A DNA stretch of 64,000 nucleotides, from NCBI GenBank assembly GCA_949128115.1, contig OX421961.1, forward strand, positions 125,181,050-125,245,049, given 5' to 3'. A program made the position numbers and the translations under genes. Below the pieces are notes generated by a model. It saw nothing but the letters and a program-made list of their open reading frames with translations, ran no database searches and was not told the DNA's origin. Each line of letters starts with the position of its first letter. Position 1 is the stretch's first letter. The stretch comes from Anaspis maculata. Taxonomy: Eukaryota > Arthropoda > Insecta > Coleoptera > Scraptiidae. This document shows, piece by piece, positions 11,216-23,690 of the stretch.

Positions 11216-14065
11216 TGAAATATTGCAAAGAACGGGCCTAACTTCGAATAATATGTTTTCCTTTTGCCATCTGAACATTCTGGACTTATATTTTGACCTA
11301 TAGGTTGCTAGTAGTGGCTCGCTTTCTCCTATTCATTTCAAACTGACATTTTATCATTTTAATCTCAGCTTCGAAGCGCTTTCAAATTTCAGGTGACAAA
11401 TACAAATTGAGTTATGTCCCGTTCATTTTGGTCAACCAGATCCTTGGCTTACCTGAAAAACGCAAATATTGCAACTGCATCAGCTGTCAGAAAGTGGTTC
11501 CGTCCAGCTTAATGACATTATTCAAATGTCAACGGGACGGTCAAGCGGTTACTGTCACTTTGAGCTCAAGCTCAAACACAAACAGTGATGCCAAGCTAAT
11601 CTTCGCACCCAACATAAGTCCCTAGAATAACCGTTCCGTAAACTGAAGTTATATATTTATATTTTTATATCGTCATACAATTATTCCAGTTTTGAACATC
11701 GCGCTTGCGCACTGATTTGAAGAAAATTGTTCCATTTTCATGAGCTACTGTAAATCAGTGATAGGTATGTACCATAGTTCACAAATGACATACAAGTATG
11801 ACTGATACAGGGTGATGGAAGAAACCGTACTTTTTTTTTACTTCAGTGACCCGGTGTTCCAATCACCCAGAACATTTAAGATCGAATGAAAATAATAATA
11901 TTACAAAAATTTAACACTAACTTCTACTACCCACTTATCCTATTCATTTCATTGGTTTTGAATGCGTCAATGTTGAGAAGCCCGCTGACAGGCCAACGAA
12001 TTGCCAACATAAAAATTACAATGTCGCGAGGAATGCCGGACATTCGAACGCAAATATGTGGAATGCCTATTTTCCCATTTCCACCTAAACTGCTGCATAA
12101 AATTTAGTGGCTACTTCAGTTAAATTGACAACAGCTCGTTTATACGCCCATAACTAAATGTGTACCAAATTGTTACGCCATATACATATAAAACAATAAC
12201 TATCAAAATAAAAAAAAACTGGTGAACCACACATGGATTCACATTCCATTCCGGCCGTTAAGTACTCTTTTTTACGGTTATTATTGCTGCTGTTATGATC
12301 ATTATTGGTGAGTCGGCGTCTTTCATCCAATTTCCAATACAATAACGATGCTCGACTTCCAACAATAATGAAATGTATAGTAATGTTTTGTGGGGTAACC
12401 CTCCTTCTTGTTTATTCTTAATCGTGGCGTGACCGGATGTTATAATTTATGATAGCAACACTCGATATTAGATTATATTTTCTCGCGGCGCTGGCTGATG
12501 GGATAAAGAATCTTTTGTTGTTCGCTGTCGGATGCTTGCGTACACGAAAAAATCGAGTCAAAGACATGCCCGATTAGTCACAAAGATGCGCCAGATTTGT
12601 AGTGGCGGAGACAACTTGTTAGATTTGGGACGGCGCCAGAAACGTATGAAACATTCAGGAGGAGAGGACACTGTTTTGACTTAGTCACGGATTCCTGAGG
12701 GATTTACTGCAGGGGAATTTCAGCTCGGTCATCCCGTGAATGGTTCTTTTTCCGCTGGCGGGCAAGGGCAACCGACCTCCCCGATTTGTGGGAAATGAGT
12801 CGTGTAATCCATGATGAATATTGGAATGATTAGAAAAACTCGAAGCACAACCTAGGGCTAAGGCATGATTGCAATTTTGAATTGAAACTACCATTCAGTT
12901 TCATGTAAGTTTGTAATTAAATTTTCAGGCTACATTTGCTTCTGTACCTATATTATGGAGTAACTAGTAACTAGAGTCATCCATACTCCTTGACCTATAA
13001 GCATGAAGAACGTAAACCTAAGCCTAGACAATTTTGTCTCTGTCTCTGCGAAGCATAAAAGACTCACGTGAAGTTTGGCTACAGTTGAAATCGTTTCGCT
13101 CCACAAAACAAAGTGTGAATGTGAGTTCGTGAGTCTCATTTGATTAGGATTGCTTTTGAAAAAGAATAAGGTAGATCCAAGATGGTGGAAAGTGAAACTC
13201 ACTGTTGCCAACTTCACGTAGATTTTCTATTTGGTCTTCCAATGATCTTCACTTTTTGTCATCATATTTATTGGTCAGATTTAACTGCATTCCAGGCAGG
13301 AATTGCAGAATTCTCTTATTGTAAAAGGGTGCCAGAGGGATAATAATTGTATTTGGTTTGGCGCCTTGTTTGGTGCATAAAATGCAATAGTTCACGTGCT
13401 GTTTGTCAAACGGTTCACAATTCGCGGCACGTTCTGTTAGCATTTGGATATTGTGGCACTAATGACGGGTTGCTTGCGAAGTGTGCAGGTACCCGCAATG
13501 CATAAATTTTAATCGCTCATCTTTCGATCCTCTTTTAAAAGGATCTTTCAAATGCCACATTACTTCCACGAGTGAGTTCCATGTTTGGTTAAACGCTAAT
13601 CTTTACGCTCAGTACTCAACCGCATTTTATTATCCTCAAATTTATGCCCCATCGCCAGGAATAAAACCTGTACGTGGAGCATTAACCGCGCCCGCGAATA
13701 GGAGTAGCCCATTTATCCATCATAAGTGACTCTATATCAAAATGCACACGAACTGCAATACCGCAATTTCACGCCAAATTTAGCCCGGTCCGTTGTATCA
13801 ACTGGTTTGCTGCATAATAATTTTGCACCACTACACACCTGAACCCCAACACACCGAACATGCAATGATCGACGATAATTATTGGCATTGGCGCATGTCT
13901 TAAAACTCGAGATATGTCCGCGAGAGGATCCGTTGGTTTTGAGCTTAATGAGCCACCCAAATGACCCCATAAGCTGTGCTTGCTGTAATTGAAAAGAGCT
14001 CGTCTCGCGAGTTTGATGAACTTTGAAGGAGTCGTAACCTAATGGATTTTGTGTTCTTCTTCCAG
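11216..14065. other. No gene recognised upstream of the first visible VAT-1-like exon
   Basis: I searched this stretch for the preceding exon, expected to encode the MDR N-terminal strand and to end just before the Gly-Leu-Asn-Phe-Gln segment, and did not find it. A lone TACAGGGTG terminus lies near 11814. Open frames on the minus strand at 13737-14236 are the antisense of the exon and its flank and are not genes. Confidence 0.5.
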
Positions 14066-14195
14066 CGGCCTGAACTTCCAAGACCTGATGGTGCGACAAG
14101 GGGCGATCGATTCGCCGCCGAAATGCCCTTTCATCCTGGGATTCGAGTGTGCCGGCGAGATCGAACAAGTCGGAGAAGGAGTTGAAGGACTTGCG
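14066..14195 (+). CDS. VAT-1-like quinone oxidoreductase family protein, internal exon (first visible)
   Basis: Encodes 43 residues starting GLNFQDLMVRQGAID and including the segment GFECAGEIEQVGEGVEGLA. It matches the N-terminal catalytic half of the medium-chain dehydrogenase/reductase family, quinone-oxidoreductase branch; LNFQDLMVRQG and the GFECAG turn are typical of VAT-1 and its homologues. Family members bind NADPH and act as cytosolic or membrane-associated oxidoreductases; VAT-1 is known from synaptic vesicles and mitochondrial surfaces. The exon is preceded by a pyrimidine-rich tract and TTCCAG and followed by GTGAGT. It starts with the third base of a split codon and ends on a codon boundary. 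The next exon continues in frame at 20556. The translation start is not in view. Confidence 0.93.
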
Positions 14196-16234
14196 GTGAG
14201 TTGAATCTCTCTTCGCCCCCTGTCGCGAACCTGCATTTTTAATCAGAAGAACCGAGCAATCACCAGTCAGCAGGCAACCAGTTATACAATTTCACATAAC
14301 TTTTTGCAGTTCTTCTGGAAAAGCAGATTTAATTTTCCGCAGCATTTTTTCTTGGGAGATTTTTTTTTCTGTTATTCATATGTAATTTTATTGCAAAGAT
14401 ATTACGTATCAAAAACACACCTTAGTTTTCCAGTACCTACTTGAGTTATCAGTTTTGATTTTATTCGAAAATAAATGCAAAAATCTTGCAGAAGTGATGC
14501 TGAAACATGAAAATGAAATTTCTAGCTCGTGAACCTGCTGAAACATAACTTTGTCTTGTTTTTTTTCTGATTAAAAACTGCAGCAAACATTGAAATTCTT
14601 CAACTGGTTGCTTCCTCACTGGGTGCGGTATAGCCTTCTGGTTATATTTTGCTAGGTTTTGTATAGAGCGTTCAGTGGAAAATCATGTCACAGCTGTGGT
14701 CTAGCCATTTTTCGCTACAAATTTCCAAGAACGACAGGCGACTTGACGTGAAGTTCTATTGTACACTCGTTATAAAGCACGACGTAATTAAAGAAGTTGT
14801 GTGGAGTTGGTAACAGCGTCTCAGTTGATGATAATAATGAAGAACAACCGAAATATGTAGGTATACGCTTTTCCTTGTTTATTTTCTTTGGCTTCTGTTC
14901 TGATGGTTGTTATTATAATTAATATATAATTAAGCCATACAATACCATCCTTTGCTAGGTACCAAAGTTCACCGGATGAACTTTCTTGCCTCGAATTCTT
15001 CTTGTAAATATGTATAATACAACCCAGCTTTAATGTAATGTAATATTTGAGACACGCCAGAAGCTCTTCTCCCATGTCAAGATTTACTCGGTACTGCATC
15101 TGTGTTATTTCACACTGAACAAGGACCGAGGAGAGCCTCGCGCGATATTCCAATTTGTTCTTTGGCTCTCTGGGTGTTGTCATTAGTTTGGTTCGTTAAT
15201 CCCCTTGATCAGGATCATTGGTGTAAGGCTAATTCAATTAACGGCTAATCTCCCCGAAGCCGTTTACTCGAATATTCACTCAAATGCTGAATCAATGAAC
15301 CCACCACCACGGTGGTAGCCATCAAAAGTCTTTCTCTTCTCTACCAAAATCCTGTGTATATCAAATGTAGTAATCGATTTTCGGGCCTTTGTATTTGTTC
15401 AGGTTCACATTCTCGCATACAAGACGTAAATGTATGTACTACGCGTATATTTGTATACCTACATACAAATTGAATTGTGAAATTGATACGTGAGCCGAAT
15501 AAAACTGGATAGGGTCCGGATTCAATATGGAGGCTCGTGCACCTGGAATATTGTAATTGATGTTTCAGACTGCACCGGCATCACACGGGCCTTGCAGATT
15601 TTATGGGTTAATGGCAACCCAATTAATGGGTTAATTGAATTGATTTTAAAGGGAGGGGCATTTCACGTTTGTTTCAACTATCGGTGGTCAGTATGCGTGT
15701 ATATGGCCTTACTGGCCTTTGACCGCTGTATCAATTTCAAAATGTTGCGGTCACATACCATGAATTGTGTTGTACTGTTGTTATGTGGATAGCTTTATCT
15801 ATTCATGCATAATATATTTATTTGTGTACCTACCGCTACAGCCTCCAGGGTGATTTGAAATTAGATCAACTGAAGAGGGCGGATTGCAGTAAATTCGTTT
15901 AGCTTTGGGTAGGGGTATACCTCCCTGAACTACATCAGAACGACGAATCCAGGAACATATTGATTGATTTTTTGGCGTTGTTTTCTTCCAAAATAAGCGA
16001 AACATCGTGAATTGTGACACGATACATACCGCGGGCCACGTCTTGTGGTTTGAAGTCGTCATAATGCGTCACGCCGTGATATGAATGAGCTTGATTAAAC
16101 ATCAAGCAAATAGTCAATCAAATTGATCAATCTGTGGTCATGAAAGAGACTCATTTCAATTGAGGATAGTGGCAAGTTTTCCCGCCAAACTGATGTGAGT
16201 CACTACATTGGAACTTTTGGTTGCTGCTCAAAAA

Positions 16235-17100
16235 GAAAATTAACTTTCGACTTGTTCCAGGAAGTCAAAAAAAAACGCACAAAAGTTTTTTCTTTTAAAA
16301 TTTTTAATTGTTGACCGGTTTTGATGAAAGTAGCACCATCGAAAACCAATTGAACAGGACGTCGATATTAGAAATTGAAATGGCCAAAGTGTCAAAGTCA
16401 AAGAACACGGACATATAGCCGAATATACCCACTTTTATTAATGTTCTTTCTGACCAAAAATCATAAAAAAGTCACAAAGAATAGAGTGATGAAGCGTGAT
16501 TCTTGTGAAGAATTCTGATATTTAGGATCATGGTAAGCCCATTCGACTAATTTTTTATAGAGTTACAGCGATTTTACAAAAGGCATACCTACTTTAGCAT
16601 GCTTCGATCAGGGACGATGAAATGGAAAAGAGCTTTTCTCCTTTGTATTCTCTAATTTCACATGGCATTTGATGAAGAAGATACCAATAGAGAGCCATTC
16701 AAGTAGGACGAAGGACGTCCATATCAAAAGTCGAATAACAAACAAACCCAAATCCAAGATGGCGGCCGTTGTCAAATGTCTTCTACTCTTGTTCTTGTTC
16801 TGTGTGATCAAATGTCATCGTCAACATTTATAGCTTCAGTAGAAAGGACAAACCTTTTTCCGTGCTTTAAGACCAGCAAAACGCACACTCGGTTTATTTC
16901 CTGTGGAGCTACAGCGATTTTAAAATAGGCCTCTGTTTGACATGTTTTGATCAGAAACGGAAAATTGAAAGCTTTTATCGTCAATTTCTGACGAATATTG
17001 ATCGAATAGATATCAGTGAGTAATGACCAATTGAATGAGACGTACATATTTAGAGTAACCTCAATCTCAAAATTTAAAATGGCGGCCAAGTATGGATGCC
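16235..17100. repeat. Diverged tandem units of roughly 320-350 bp
   Basis: The phrase CTACAGCGATTTTA recurs at about 16563 and 16911, each followed by GATCAG and GAAAG blocks in the same order. An AAATGGCGGCC-type phrase recurs at about 16755 and 17079, and a weaker relative lies near 16378. Two to two-and-a-half old copies are present within the intron. No open frame of interest. Confidence 0.6.
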
Positions 17101-17573
17101 AAGTAGGCCGCTTATATTTTGATTCATTGTAAATCTACAAAAAAATTAACCAGCTCAGCTCATTGTGATCTTGGATTTTGAAATAGAATGCAATGATTCT
17201 GATGCTAAGAGTGATCGAATGAATTTCTCCTCAAAGTAGGCCTCGGTAGCCACGTTTTTCCGACAGATTTTTAGGAATCATAGGCGACTTGAGAAGGAAT
17301 TTATTCGATCACTCGTTACATTTGAAATTGTATTCACTTTTAATAAAAAAAGAACGAAAACAAAAAAAAAACTGACACTTGACAATGGTTGCCCTCTTGA
17401 ATTTTCAAATTTCGGCCTTTTTGATGTTTGATTTTATGATTATTTGGACGTATTACTCAACTGGTTTTCCATTGTGATCTTTTACACAAAGAATCCCTAA
17501 AAATGAGAAATTTACCTTGAAAATACACCTGTCAATTCAAATGGCAACGTTGCATACTCTATCTGCCCCCCCT

Positions 17574-17692
17574 GGGGTCTTATTTCCAGAGGGGAGCGAT
17601 CACCGGGCGATCGCGGTGCAGCCAATCACAGCCCTGGTTGCCTAGCAACTTTACATGTGAACGGATCACATCCTTTCTAGAAATAGGGTCCC
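17574..17692 (+). mobile_element. Small MITE, GGGACCCTATTTC termini, copy 1
   Basis: The left end GGGGTCTTATTTC is the imperfect inverse of the right end GAAATAGGGTCCC. The core holds CGGGCGATCGCGGTGCAGCC, a tract shared with a second, inverted copy at 23352-23491. It lies within the VAT-1-like intron. Non-coding. Confidence 0.75.
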
Positions 17693-18526
17693 TGATTAGC
17701 TACCGGTTTCTGGCTGTCACTGTCATCAATGTCAATGACTGCAAGTATCATTGCGCATTTAACGTTCTTCAACGACTTGCGGTGTTTCGGTGGCTTTGAC
17801 TGTTTTCTATGTATTTTCAAGTTCTTCTGTTGTTTTCATAACTGTCTATGTTGCTGTTATCGTTCTTGTTAAGTCACAAGTGACAGTTGGCAGCGATTTA
17901 TTACTCGTTTAAAGCACTGTTGCCATTTTCCTTTTCCATGATCTCCACAAATCGTCCCCTGTTTGACAAAACGACGTGGTATGTCTATTAATCATAGTTT
18001 CCAGTTTTTTAAATAAAATTAATAAATACTTGTCTTGTCGGGTATGAATCTTGTTATTTATGACTTACATAATTCAATAAGTTTTCATTGTACTGCCCAG
18101 CTCCCAACATACGCCATTTTCGACTGCACAGATTCGAAACCCTCATCAAGACGAGTCCATTGATATCAAAAACTAAAAATCACCAAAATTCGACATACGT
18201 TGTTTTGTCAAACAGGGATGGAAATGACCCCTGAACTTAATTCAAATAAAACATTTCTTCTGATCACCAAAATGGCAATTAACATTGAGCTAAATTATTT
18301 ATGTAATTTTAGGTGCAATTGAATGTTTTCTGTTTCTAATATTCCATTATCGGTGCACGAAGTTATGTAATTGGCGCCACGCATGCACGCATGCGCACTA
18401 GCACTGAAACGCCTGTATTTCCAACATGGCGGTTTGATGCGATATGCATTGATCTTAATTAGACGGCTAGTAGTCAATCAAATTGATGAGTTCGTTTTTC
18501 ATTGTCCGCGCTCATGCCGAATTCAT

Positions 18527-18633
18527 GATCATGCATAGAAGTCACGCGATTGGTCAAAATTCAATTTTGTCGAATTCGATTAGATCCACTGAAAATTTGA
18601 ATTTTGCCAATCGCGTGATTGCGATACATGATC
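18527..18633. mobile_element. Palindromic short element
   Basis: The arms GATCATGCAT, then TCACGCGATTGG, then CAAAATTCAA, reappear inverted on the right as TTGAATTTTG, CCAATCGCGTGA and ATACATGATC. The total length is about 107 bp with a short loop. It could fold into a long hairpin and is probably a MITE remnant. No target duplication was recognised. Confidence 0.7.
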
Positions 18634-19001
18634 AGGTCTCAAGAAGCTGCACTGTCAGCTCCAGCACAGGGTGGTAGAATTTACATTTGGACTCTTGGCT
18701 TGTTCACCTTGGTAGTCACTTATCTGCTGGTTTGAGAATCAGCAGCTCCCTATACGTTGCTTTTTACTAATCGAAATGCGATTCACCCCTTTGCAGGCAG
18801 TCATAACGATCTTAAATAATTCATTTCATTCGGCTAGCCACACCCTATAAATAATGCAAGGGCTTTACCGAATCGATCAAAAAGTCTCGTTCGCATAGCT
18901 GCTTTTTTGAGGTGGTCAAACTGATTGAAAGTCCACAGAATTTTGTTAAGGTGAGCACGAAGGCCACTTTACACTATGTTCCAGTGAAATTACGGTCATA
19001 C

Positions 19002-19126
19002 TACGGTATGTTCATTGAAAACTTCAATAAAGGGAGGCTGTGACGCAAGCCATTCGATCCGAAAACGACCAGGTTGTCATCGGTCCACGGCCTCCCATTA
19101 TTGAATTTTTTAATGAACATACTGTA
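19002..19126. mobile_element. TA-flanked MITE, CGGTATGTTC termini
   Basis: The left end is TACGGTATGTTCATT and the right end AATGAACATACTGTA. The match continues inward through TTCAATAA and GGGAGGC, giving arms of about 36 bases. A TA lies at each border, as expected of Tc1/mariner-type insertion. It shares its terminal decamer with the neighbouring element at 19154. Non-coding. Confidence 0.8.
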
Positions 19127-19153
19127 TATCCTGATAGCCTAAAAATTGAGTAC

Positions 19154-19339
19154 TACCGTATGTTCGTTTGAATGATGAATTAGAGCAGGCTTTGAACTTC
19201 GAAACGTATGTCCAAAATGTATTCCATGACGACGGCTCATCATGTTGACATCAAATTTGAGTGATTATTGATAGATTCACGACATACGTTTCTACTTCCA
19301 TAGCCTGCCCTAATTCATGATTTTAACGAACATACGGTA
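19154..19339. mobile_element. TA-flanked MITE, CCGTATGTTC termini
   Basis: The left end TACCGTATGTTCGTT is matched by the exact inverse AACGAACATACGGTA. The arms run on through GAATTAGAGCAGGCT and further to an ACGTATGTC block. The element is about 186 bp with TA at both borders. It lies only 27 bases from a relative at 19002-19126, so two related elements landed side by side. No coding content. Confidence 0.85.
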
Positions 19340-20555
19340 GAACGTGGATTTGGCAACAGTGGCACTAAAGATTCATGCTTCCGTTCATCTGTATATGCGT
19401 TGAGCTTTCGACATTTATTTAGATAATTTCTGTACATGAGCCAAAACTAGAAGCAACAGTTGAAGCCATATGTCTAAGTCGATTTTTCCCACGTTCATGC
19501 TACACTACGCCTCAACACTTGGCTTCACGCCTCGGTTACGATGCTCTACAATCATGATTGTGCTTTTTGAACTGTTCAGAATGGAGTGTCAAGCACGGCC
19601 TTGATAGACCCTTGTTCGCCTTGTGCAGATTTTTTCTGATGCCATCCTTACATGGATCTCAGCACGATTCCAGTAGAAAGAGACGTGCTATTTATCTTGT
19701 CTCTGGTCTTTTTAAACTCTTGTCGCGTGTCTATTCTACTCTCAAATTCTACGTAACTTGCTGCCGACCAGCACCTGAATCCGGTGACTAAATTCACCGA
19801 AAGCGAGAAAACCGTGTTTCCCAAACGGCGACACGAAGTGCAACATCCGCTGAATTTTTCACCGGCAATTTCACCTCCCTCTCGCTAACTTTCTGCGCGC
19901 CCCATTTGTTCCGCAGTATAATTCCGGCAACCCTTGCAGATAAATTATTTTTCAAGTACAAGCATCCTCGAAAACTTTTCCCTTTCGCACTCCGTGCCTG
20001 TACGGCTCCTCTCTTCATCTTTCCTCCGTTTCATTCCTTATCGTCGATGCGCTTCCTTCGGCCAAACGAGAACTTGGCCGAGAGTTTTCCCGCGAAACGA
20101 AATGCGTGCAGAATTTTCATTTTCCGCCAGAGCTTGTGACCTTGTGCGGAGTTGTGCAGAGAGTTGTGCCGACTTGTTACCAGGCGAAAGGCGGTAAGTG
20201 AGCAGCGATGGGGAAGGATGCGACCGTCATAAAAAGTCCCCCGTGCCGAACACGAGCACCCACCTCTCTGGTGGAGTGCCGCTCGGCGAATCCCTTTTGC
20301 CTCGATAAATGATTTAAGGGAGTTGCGTGGGGTTTATCCCGTGTCGTGGAGTTTGGCAGTAAATTGGGTTTAACTGGTACCAAAGCTATTCATTATACGA
20401 CCGACTTATTCCTGTCGTTTAATTGCACTCTTTTTATGCTTTGCGCTATTCAGCTGCTGGGTATACAGAGCCGAGCTGAGAGTGGAAAAGTTTATGCAAA
20501 AGAAAAGCAATGTGAATATATTACTTTGTTCTGAAAATTTTCTCTCTTTTTGCAG

Positions 20556-20771
20556 ATTGGTGACCAAGTGGTCGCGTTGCCGGAATACAGAGCGTGGGCC
20601 GAATTAGTCGCCGTCCCAGCCAAATACGTCTTCAAGTTGCCAAAGGATATAAACTATCTGGATGCTGCCACCATCACGTTGAATTACACCGTGGCGTACA
20701 TCTTGCTTTTCGAGGTAGCCGGACTGTCCAAAGGAAAATCCATCCTGGTTCATTCCGTCGGAGGTGGAGTG
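20556..20771 (+). CDS. VAT-1-like quinone oxidoreductase family protein, internal exon (second visible)
   Basis: Encodes 72 residues, phase 0 at both ends, following a pyrimidine tract and TTGCAG and ending before GTGAGT. It begins IGDQVVALPEYRAWAELV, continues with VPAKYVFKLP, a TLNYTVAYILLFEVAGL segment, and ends ILVHSVGGGV. The last part is the start of the Rossmann fold, where the family has a G-x-G-x-x-G-type nucleotide loop (HSxGGGVG); the last glycine should come from the next exon. The order and spacing match VAT-1 and related NADPH-dependent quinone oxidoreductases. The residues look intact, with no stop or frameshift. The following exon, expected to begin near Gly-Gln-Ala, was not found downstream. 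Confidence 0.94.
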
Positions 20772-22175
20772 GTGAGTTACTTTTTTCGCAAGAGATACAC
20801 TAGAATTTAAGACCACAGCGCCATTAGCGGCGTCATTTGAAACTAAGGGTGTTGAAGCGATACCATTGACATTGACACATAGGTGAGGCGATGAAGCGTT
20901 TTTGGGTTGTCATATAAAATTTTCAACCTATTAACGCATAACGGGGCAAATCGGCACTGCAACTGCACGGCTTTTTATAGTTATTTTCGATACGAAAGCC
21001 TTTTTTTCCCGAAACTCTGTTGTTTGCTAGGCATGAGGCGAAGCCGAATGCTGTAAATGACGCTGAGAGCACAGCGCCTTAGCGTCGAACAACATGTTTC
21101 GTAATTTTTTTGTTAGAAAACTGAAATTATCATTAATTTTGACACTGCTTCTGACAACTGTCAAGACGTGATACAAAAACGGCAAAATCTATACCTATTG
21201 GTTATATGTATATCATTTTCCAGGTTATGTGTCCGATGAAACGATTACGAAAAGAAAAAGTAAATTTCAACCTTGCGGGTTCGCCAACCGGAAACATACT
21301 TTTGACGGAAATTAAATGTACCTGGTCGTTGAATGACCTGGTGTGAGAATTAACTGGTGGTCTCTTGCCAAGTTGCGTTCGTGTTGCTGGAATTTGCACT
21401 TGTGACTGTCAGATTCTACTTGCAAACTGCTCCTAGGACCCCAGGATGCCCTTGGCACACCTTTTCACGAGAAATGGGGGCAATCCACTTGCTTTTACTC
21501 CTATAAATCGCATACGAACCTGCATGACGCCAACACTTTAGTTGGGCAAATGTGAACTGATGTTGCTCTCATTCTTTCGATGGTTTTCTTTTTCTAGGTT
21601 AGCTCTTAGTTCACCAATTTATCAGCTAGAAAGCGCCTGGGGTTTCCCAAAGCCGCTCCACTTACACGGCATATTTATTCCGTGCATTTACAAATTTCCA
21701 AATGCTGTCTACCATCCCCAGTTGCGCTAGTGCTAAAAGTACCCGCTGGGTGGCGTATCGTTTACCTCGAAACGTCATAAAATTCAGACTTGGAGTTCCA
21801 ATTCTTTTTTCTTGGGAAAGTTCAATCAAGTCAAAAGTCGAATCAGTGGCAGCAAAGCTCAGCTAGAGGTCGCCACCGGCGCAGGAAGCGTTCGGACTAT
21901 CCATCTTTGTTATTATACAGCGTTTGAGACTTTGGCGTAGAAGCAACAGCATTAAAAAGAGCGGGTAAATCTAGTTTAGTTTGACGCTTGACATGTGCTC
22001 GTCTCTGTCAATTGTCACTTTTATTAATTATATCCCCTAGCTATTATGGCGCCCTCTGCGGGCAAAGGTAGACAGGCATTCTACGGTAATAACAGAGCGT
22101 AATGGCTCCTTTTTGAAGCAGAGTGCTAGATTTTTCCTTGACACTAGGATTGTCGTCGTCATCACTAGATCCGTA
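20772..22175 (+). other. Start of the next intron; no further exon found
   Basis: The sequence following the donor site GTGAGT at 20772 is intronic by inference. It contains many TGACA/TGTCA words but no recognised element or exon. From here to the end of the window no continuation of the VAT-1-like frame could be identified. Confidence 0.6.
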
Positions 22176-22354
22176 TAGTAAGGTCACGACATAATGGGAC
22201 CGAAAATGCGTACAAAGTAGTGTGCGATAGAAACAGTTTTACGTGAGTGCGAGCGAGAAGAAAAATCCCCATCTTGCTCGCACTTACGTAAAACTGTTTC
22301 TATCTCACACTAGTTTGTACGCATTTTTGGTTCCATTATGTCGTGACCTTACTA
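22176..22354. mobile_element. Long-stem hairpin MITE (TAGTAAGGTCACGAC termini)
   Basis: The two arms, about 85 bases each, are inverse copies: TAGTAAGGTCACGACATAAT on the left and its inverse on the right. The match continues inward through GCGTACAAA, GAAACAGTTTTACG and GTGCGAGC to a loop of roughly a dozen bases. Differences between arms are few. TA lies at the borders. The transcript would fold into one near-perfect hairpin. No coding content. Confidence 0.9.
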
Positions 22355-23351
22355 AGAATCCAGTGATCTCAGTCCAACTCCAATCGAAGCGCCATCTAGG
22401 TACATGCAATTGCTCTATTCTAAGGCCTAATCATCATGGAACGTTTAGGCAAAATTACTCAATTGATATTTTGTTTCGCGGAAAAATTGCATTTTTCTAA
22501 AACCATTTAACAAATTTCATCTGCTCGAATGCATTGGATGTATTGTAGAGATGACAATGTCGCAGAAATATCTAACGTATAATTCGATGAGAAGTTGAAA
22601 ACAGTCAGTATTTGCGAAATATCAACGTCAATGGGGCCTTGCAATTGAAAAACTCAACGTGAGGTCGCCACTACTGTAGGGGGCGCCTACTTTGTTGAAG
22701 CGGCCGTAACGACGGGAAAAACAGGGGAGTTTGAGTAGTTTGACCAGTAACTGACAGTGACTGGAGACGTCAAGCAAGAAACAGAGGTTATCCAAAGTTC
22801 AAATCAAGACATAAAATGACGGACGTCGGTCGCTGAAGCGTCAACGCCGTCAAAATTGTCGAATTTGCCCCCAGCGGTTGTGGCGCCCTCGGTGTGTAAA
22901 AGTGGCAGTGCAAGGCCCCATTACCTACGCGATTCCGTTGGGTTAAAATACTCAAAACGCTCCATGGAGAGTCGGCCCTAAGCGAGATGAAACCCGTCAT
23001 TCATCGCCGCACATTGTTGCCAACTTCACGTCACTTCAATTGTCATTTGAGCCTATCGAAATTTGCATTGTCAGTTTTTTTTTCTGTCAAATTTAAAAAA
23101 ATTCGGATGCTCTCGGAATCAATGATCATTAAAAATCGACTGGAATCGATTTGATTTTTCAGAACGATCTGGTCCGAATCAATTTTTTTTTGGGGCAAAT
23201 CCCAAGTTGCCCGATTTGACTGACAACTTGGATCTGTCAAAAGTAATTTGATGGGTAACAATTTCAATTGACATCGTTGACAGTATTGACAGGCTGTCAG
23301 CTCACTATATTATCTCAAAGAGGCATGAACCTGTAATATAACTGGACAGAT
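22355..23351. other. No gene recognised
   Basis: Only short open frames and dispersed TGACA/TGTCA words were seen, especially near 23260-23300. Confidence 0.4.
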
Positions 23352-23491
23352 GGGACCCTATTTCTCGTAGGAAGGATGAGATCCGCTCACATGTAAAGCT
23401 GGTAAGCAACCAGGGCTACGATTGGCTGCACCGCGATCGCCCGGTGTCCCCACAGGTGTCCCCGGTGATAGCTCTTCTCCAGAAGTCAGCC
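23352..23491 (-). mobile_element. Small MITE, GGGACCCTATTTC termini, copy 2 (inverted)
   Basis: Reads as the inverse of the element at 17574-17692: GGGACCCTATTTCTC, then GTAAGCAACCAGGGCT, GATTGGCTGCACCGCGATCG and CCCGGTG. It carries an extra short duplication of the GTCCCC type. The far end is degraded. Confidence 0.75.
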
Positions 23492-23690
23492 TTTTTCTGT
23501 TCTCTGGTGTTGGTAACTGACGATTACCGGTGTCGAAATTGATGTATGTCGTACCGTTGCGGACTTTTTAAAGTGGACGATAGTTGACAGATTTTTCAGG
23601 ATTCTGGCCTGAACGTCGCATGACAGCAAGCCAACTCGTTGACATTGTCGTCCATTTTATTTTGGCCGCAACAGTACAATTCAGAAGAAG

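Larger units (their letters stand above)
14196..20555 (+). other. Intron of the VAT-1-like gene (6360 bp)
   Basis: Bounded by GTGAGT at 14196 and CTCTCTTTTTGCAG at its end, phase 0. It holds several transposon relics: a diverged tandem at 16235-17100, a MITE at 17574-17692, a palindrome at 18527-18633 and two related TA-flanked MITEs at 19002-19126 and 19154-19339. Nothing else gene-like was found. The stretch 19550-20200 is somewhat richer in GC, with overlapping small frames of no known type. Confidence 0.9.

Noticed and set aside
13737..14236. Minus-strand frames of up to 143 residues across the first exon
   Set aside because: They are the antisense of the VAT-1-like exon and its intron edges, and have no recognisable content of their own.
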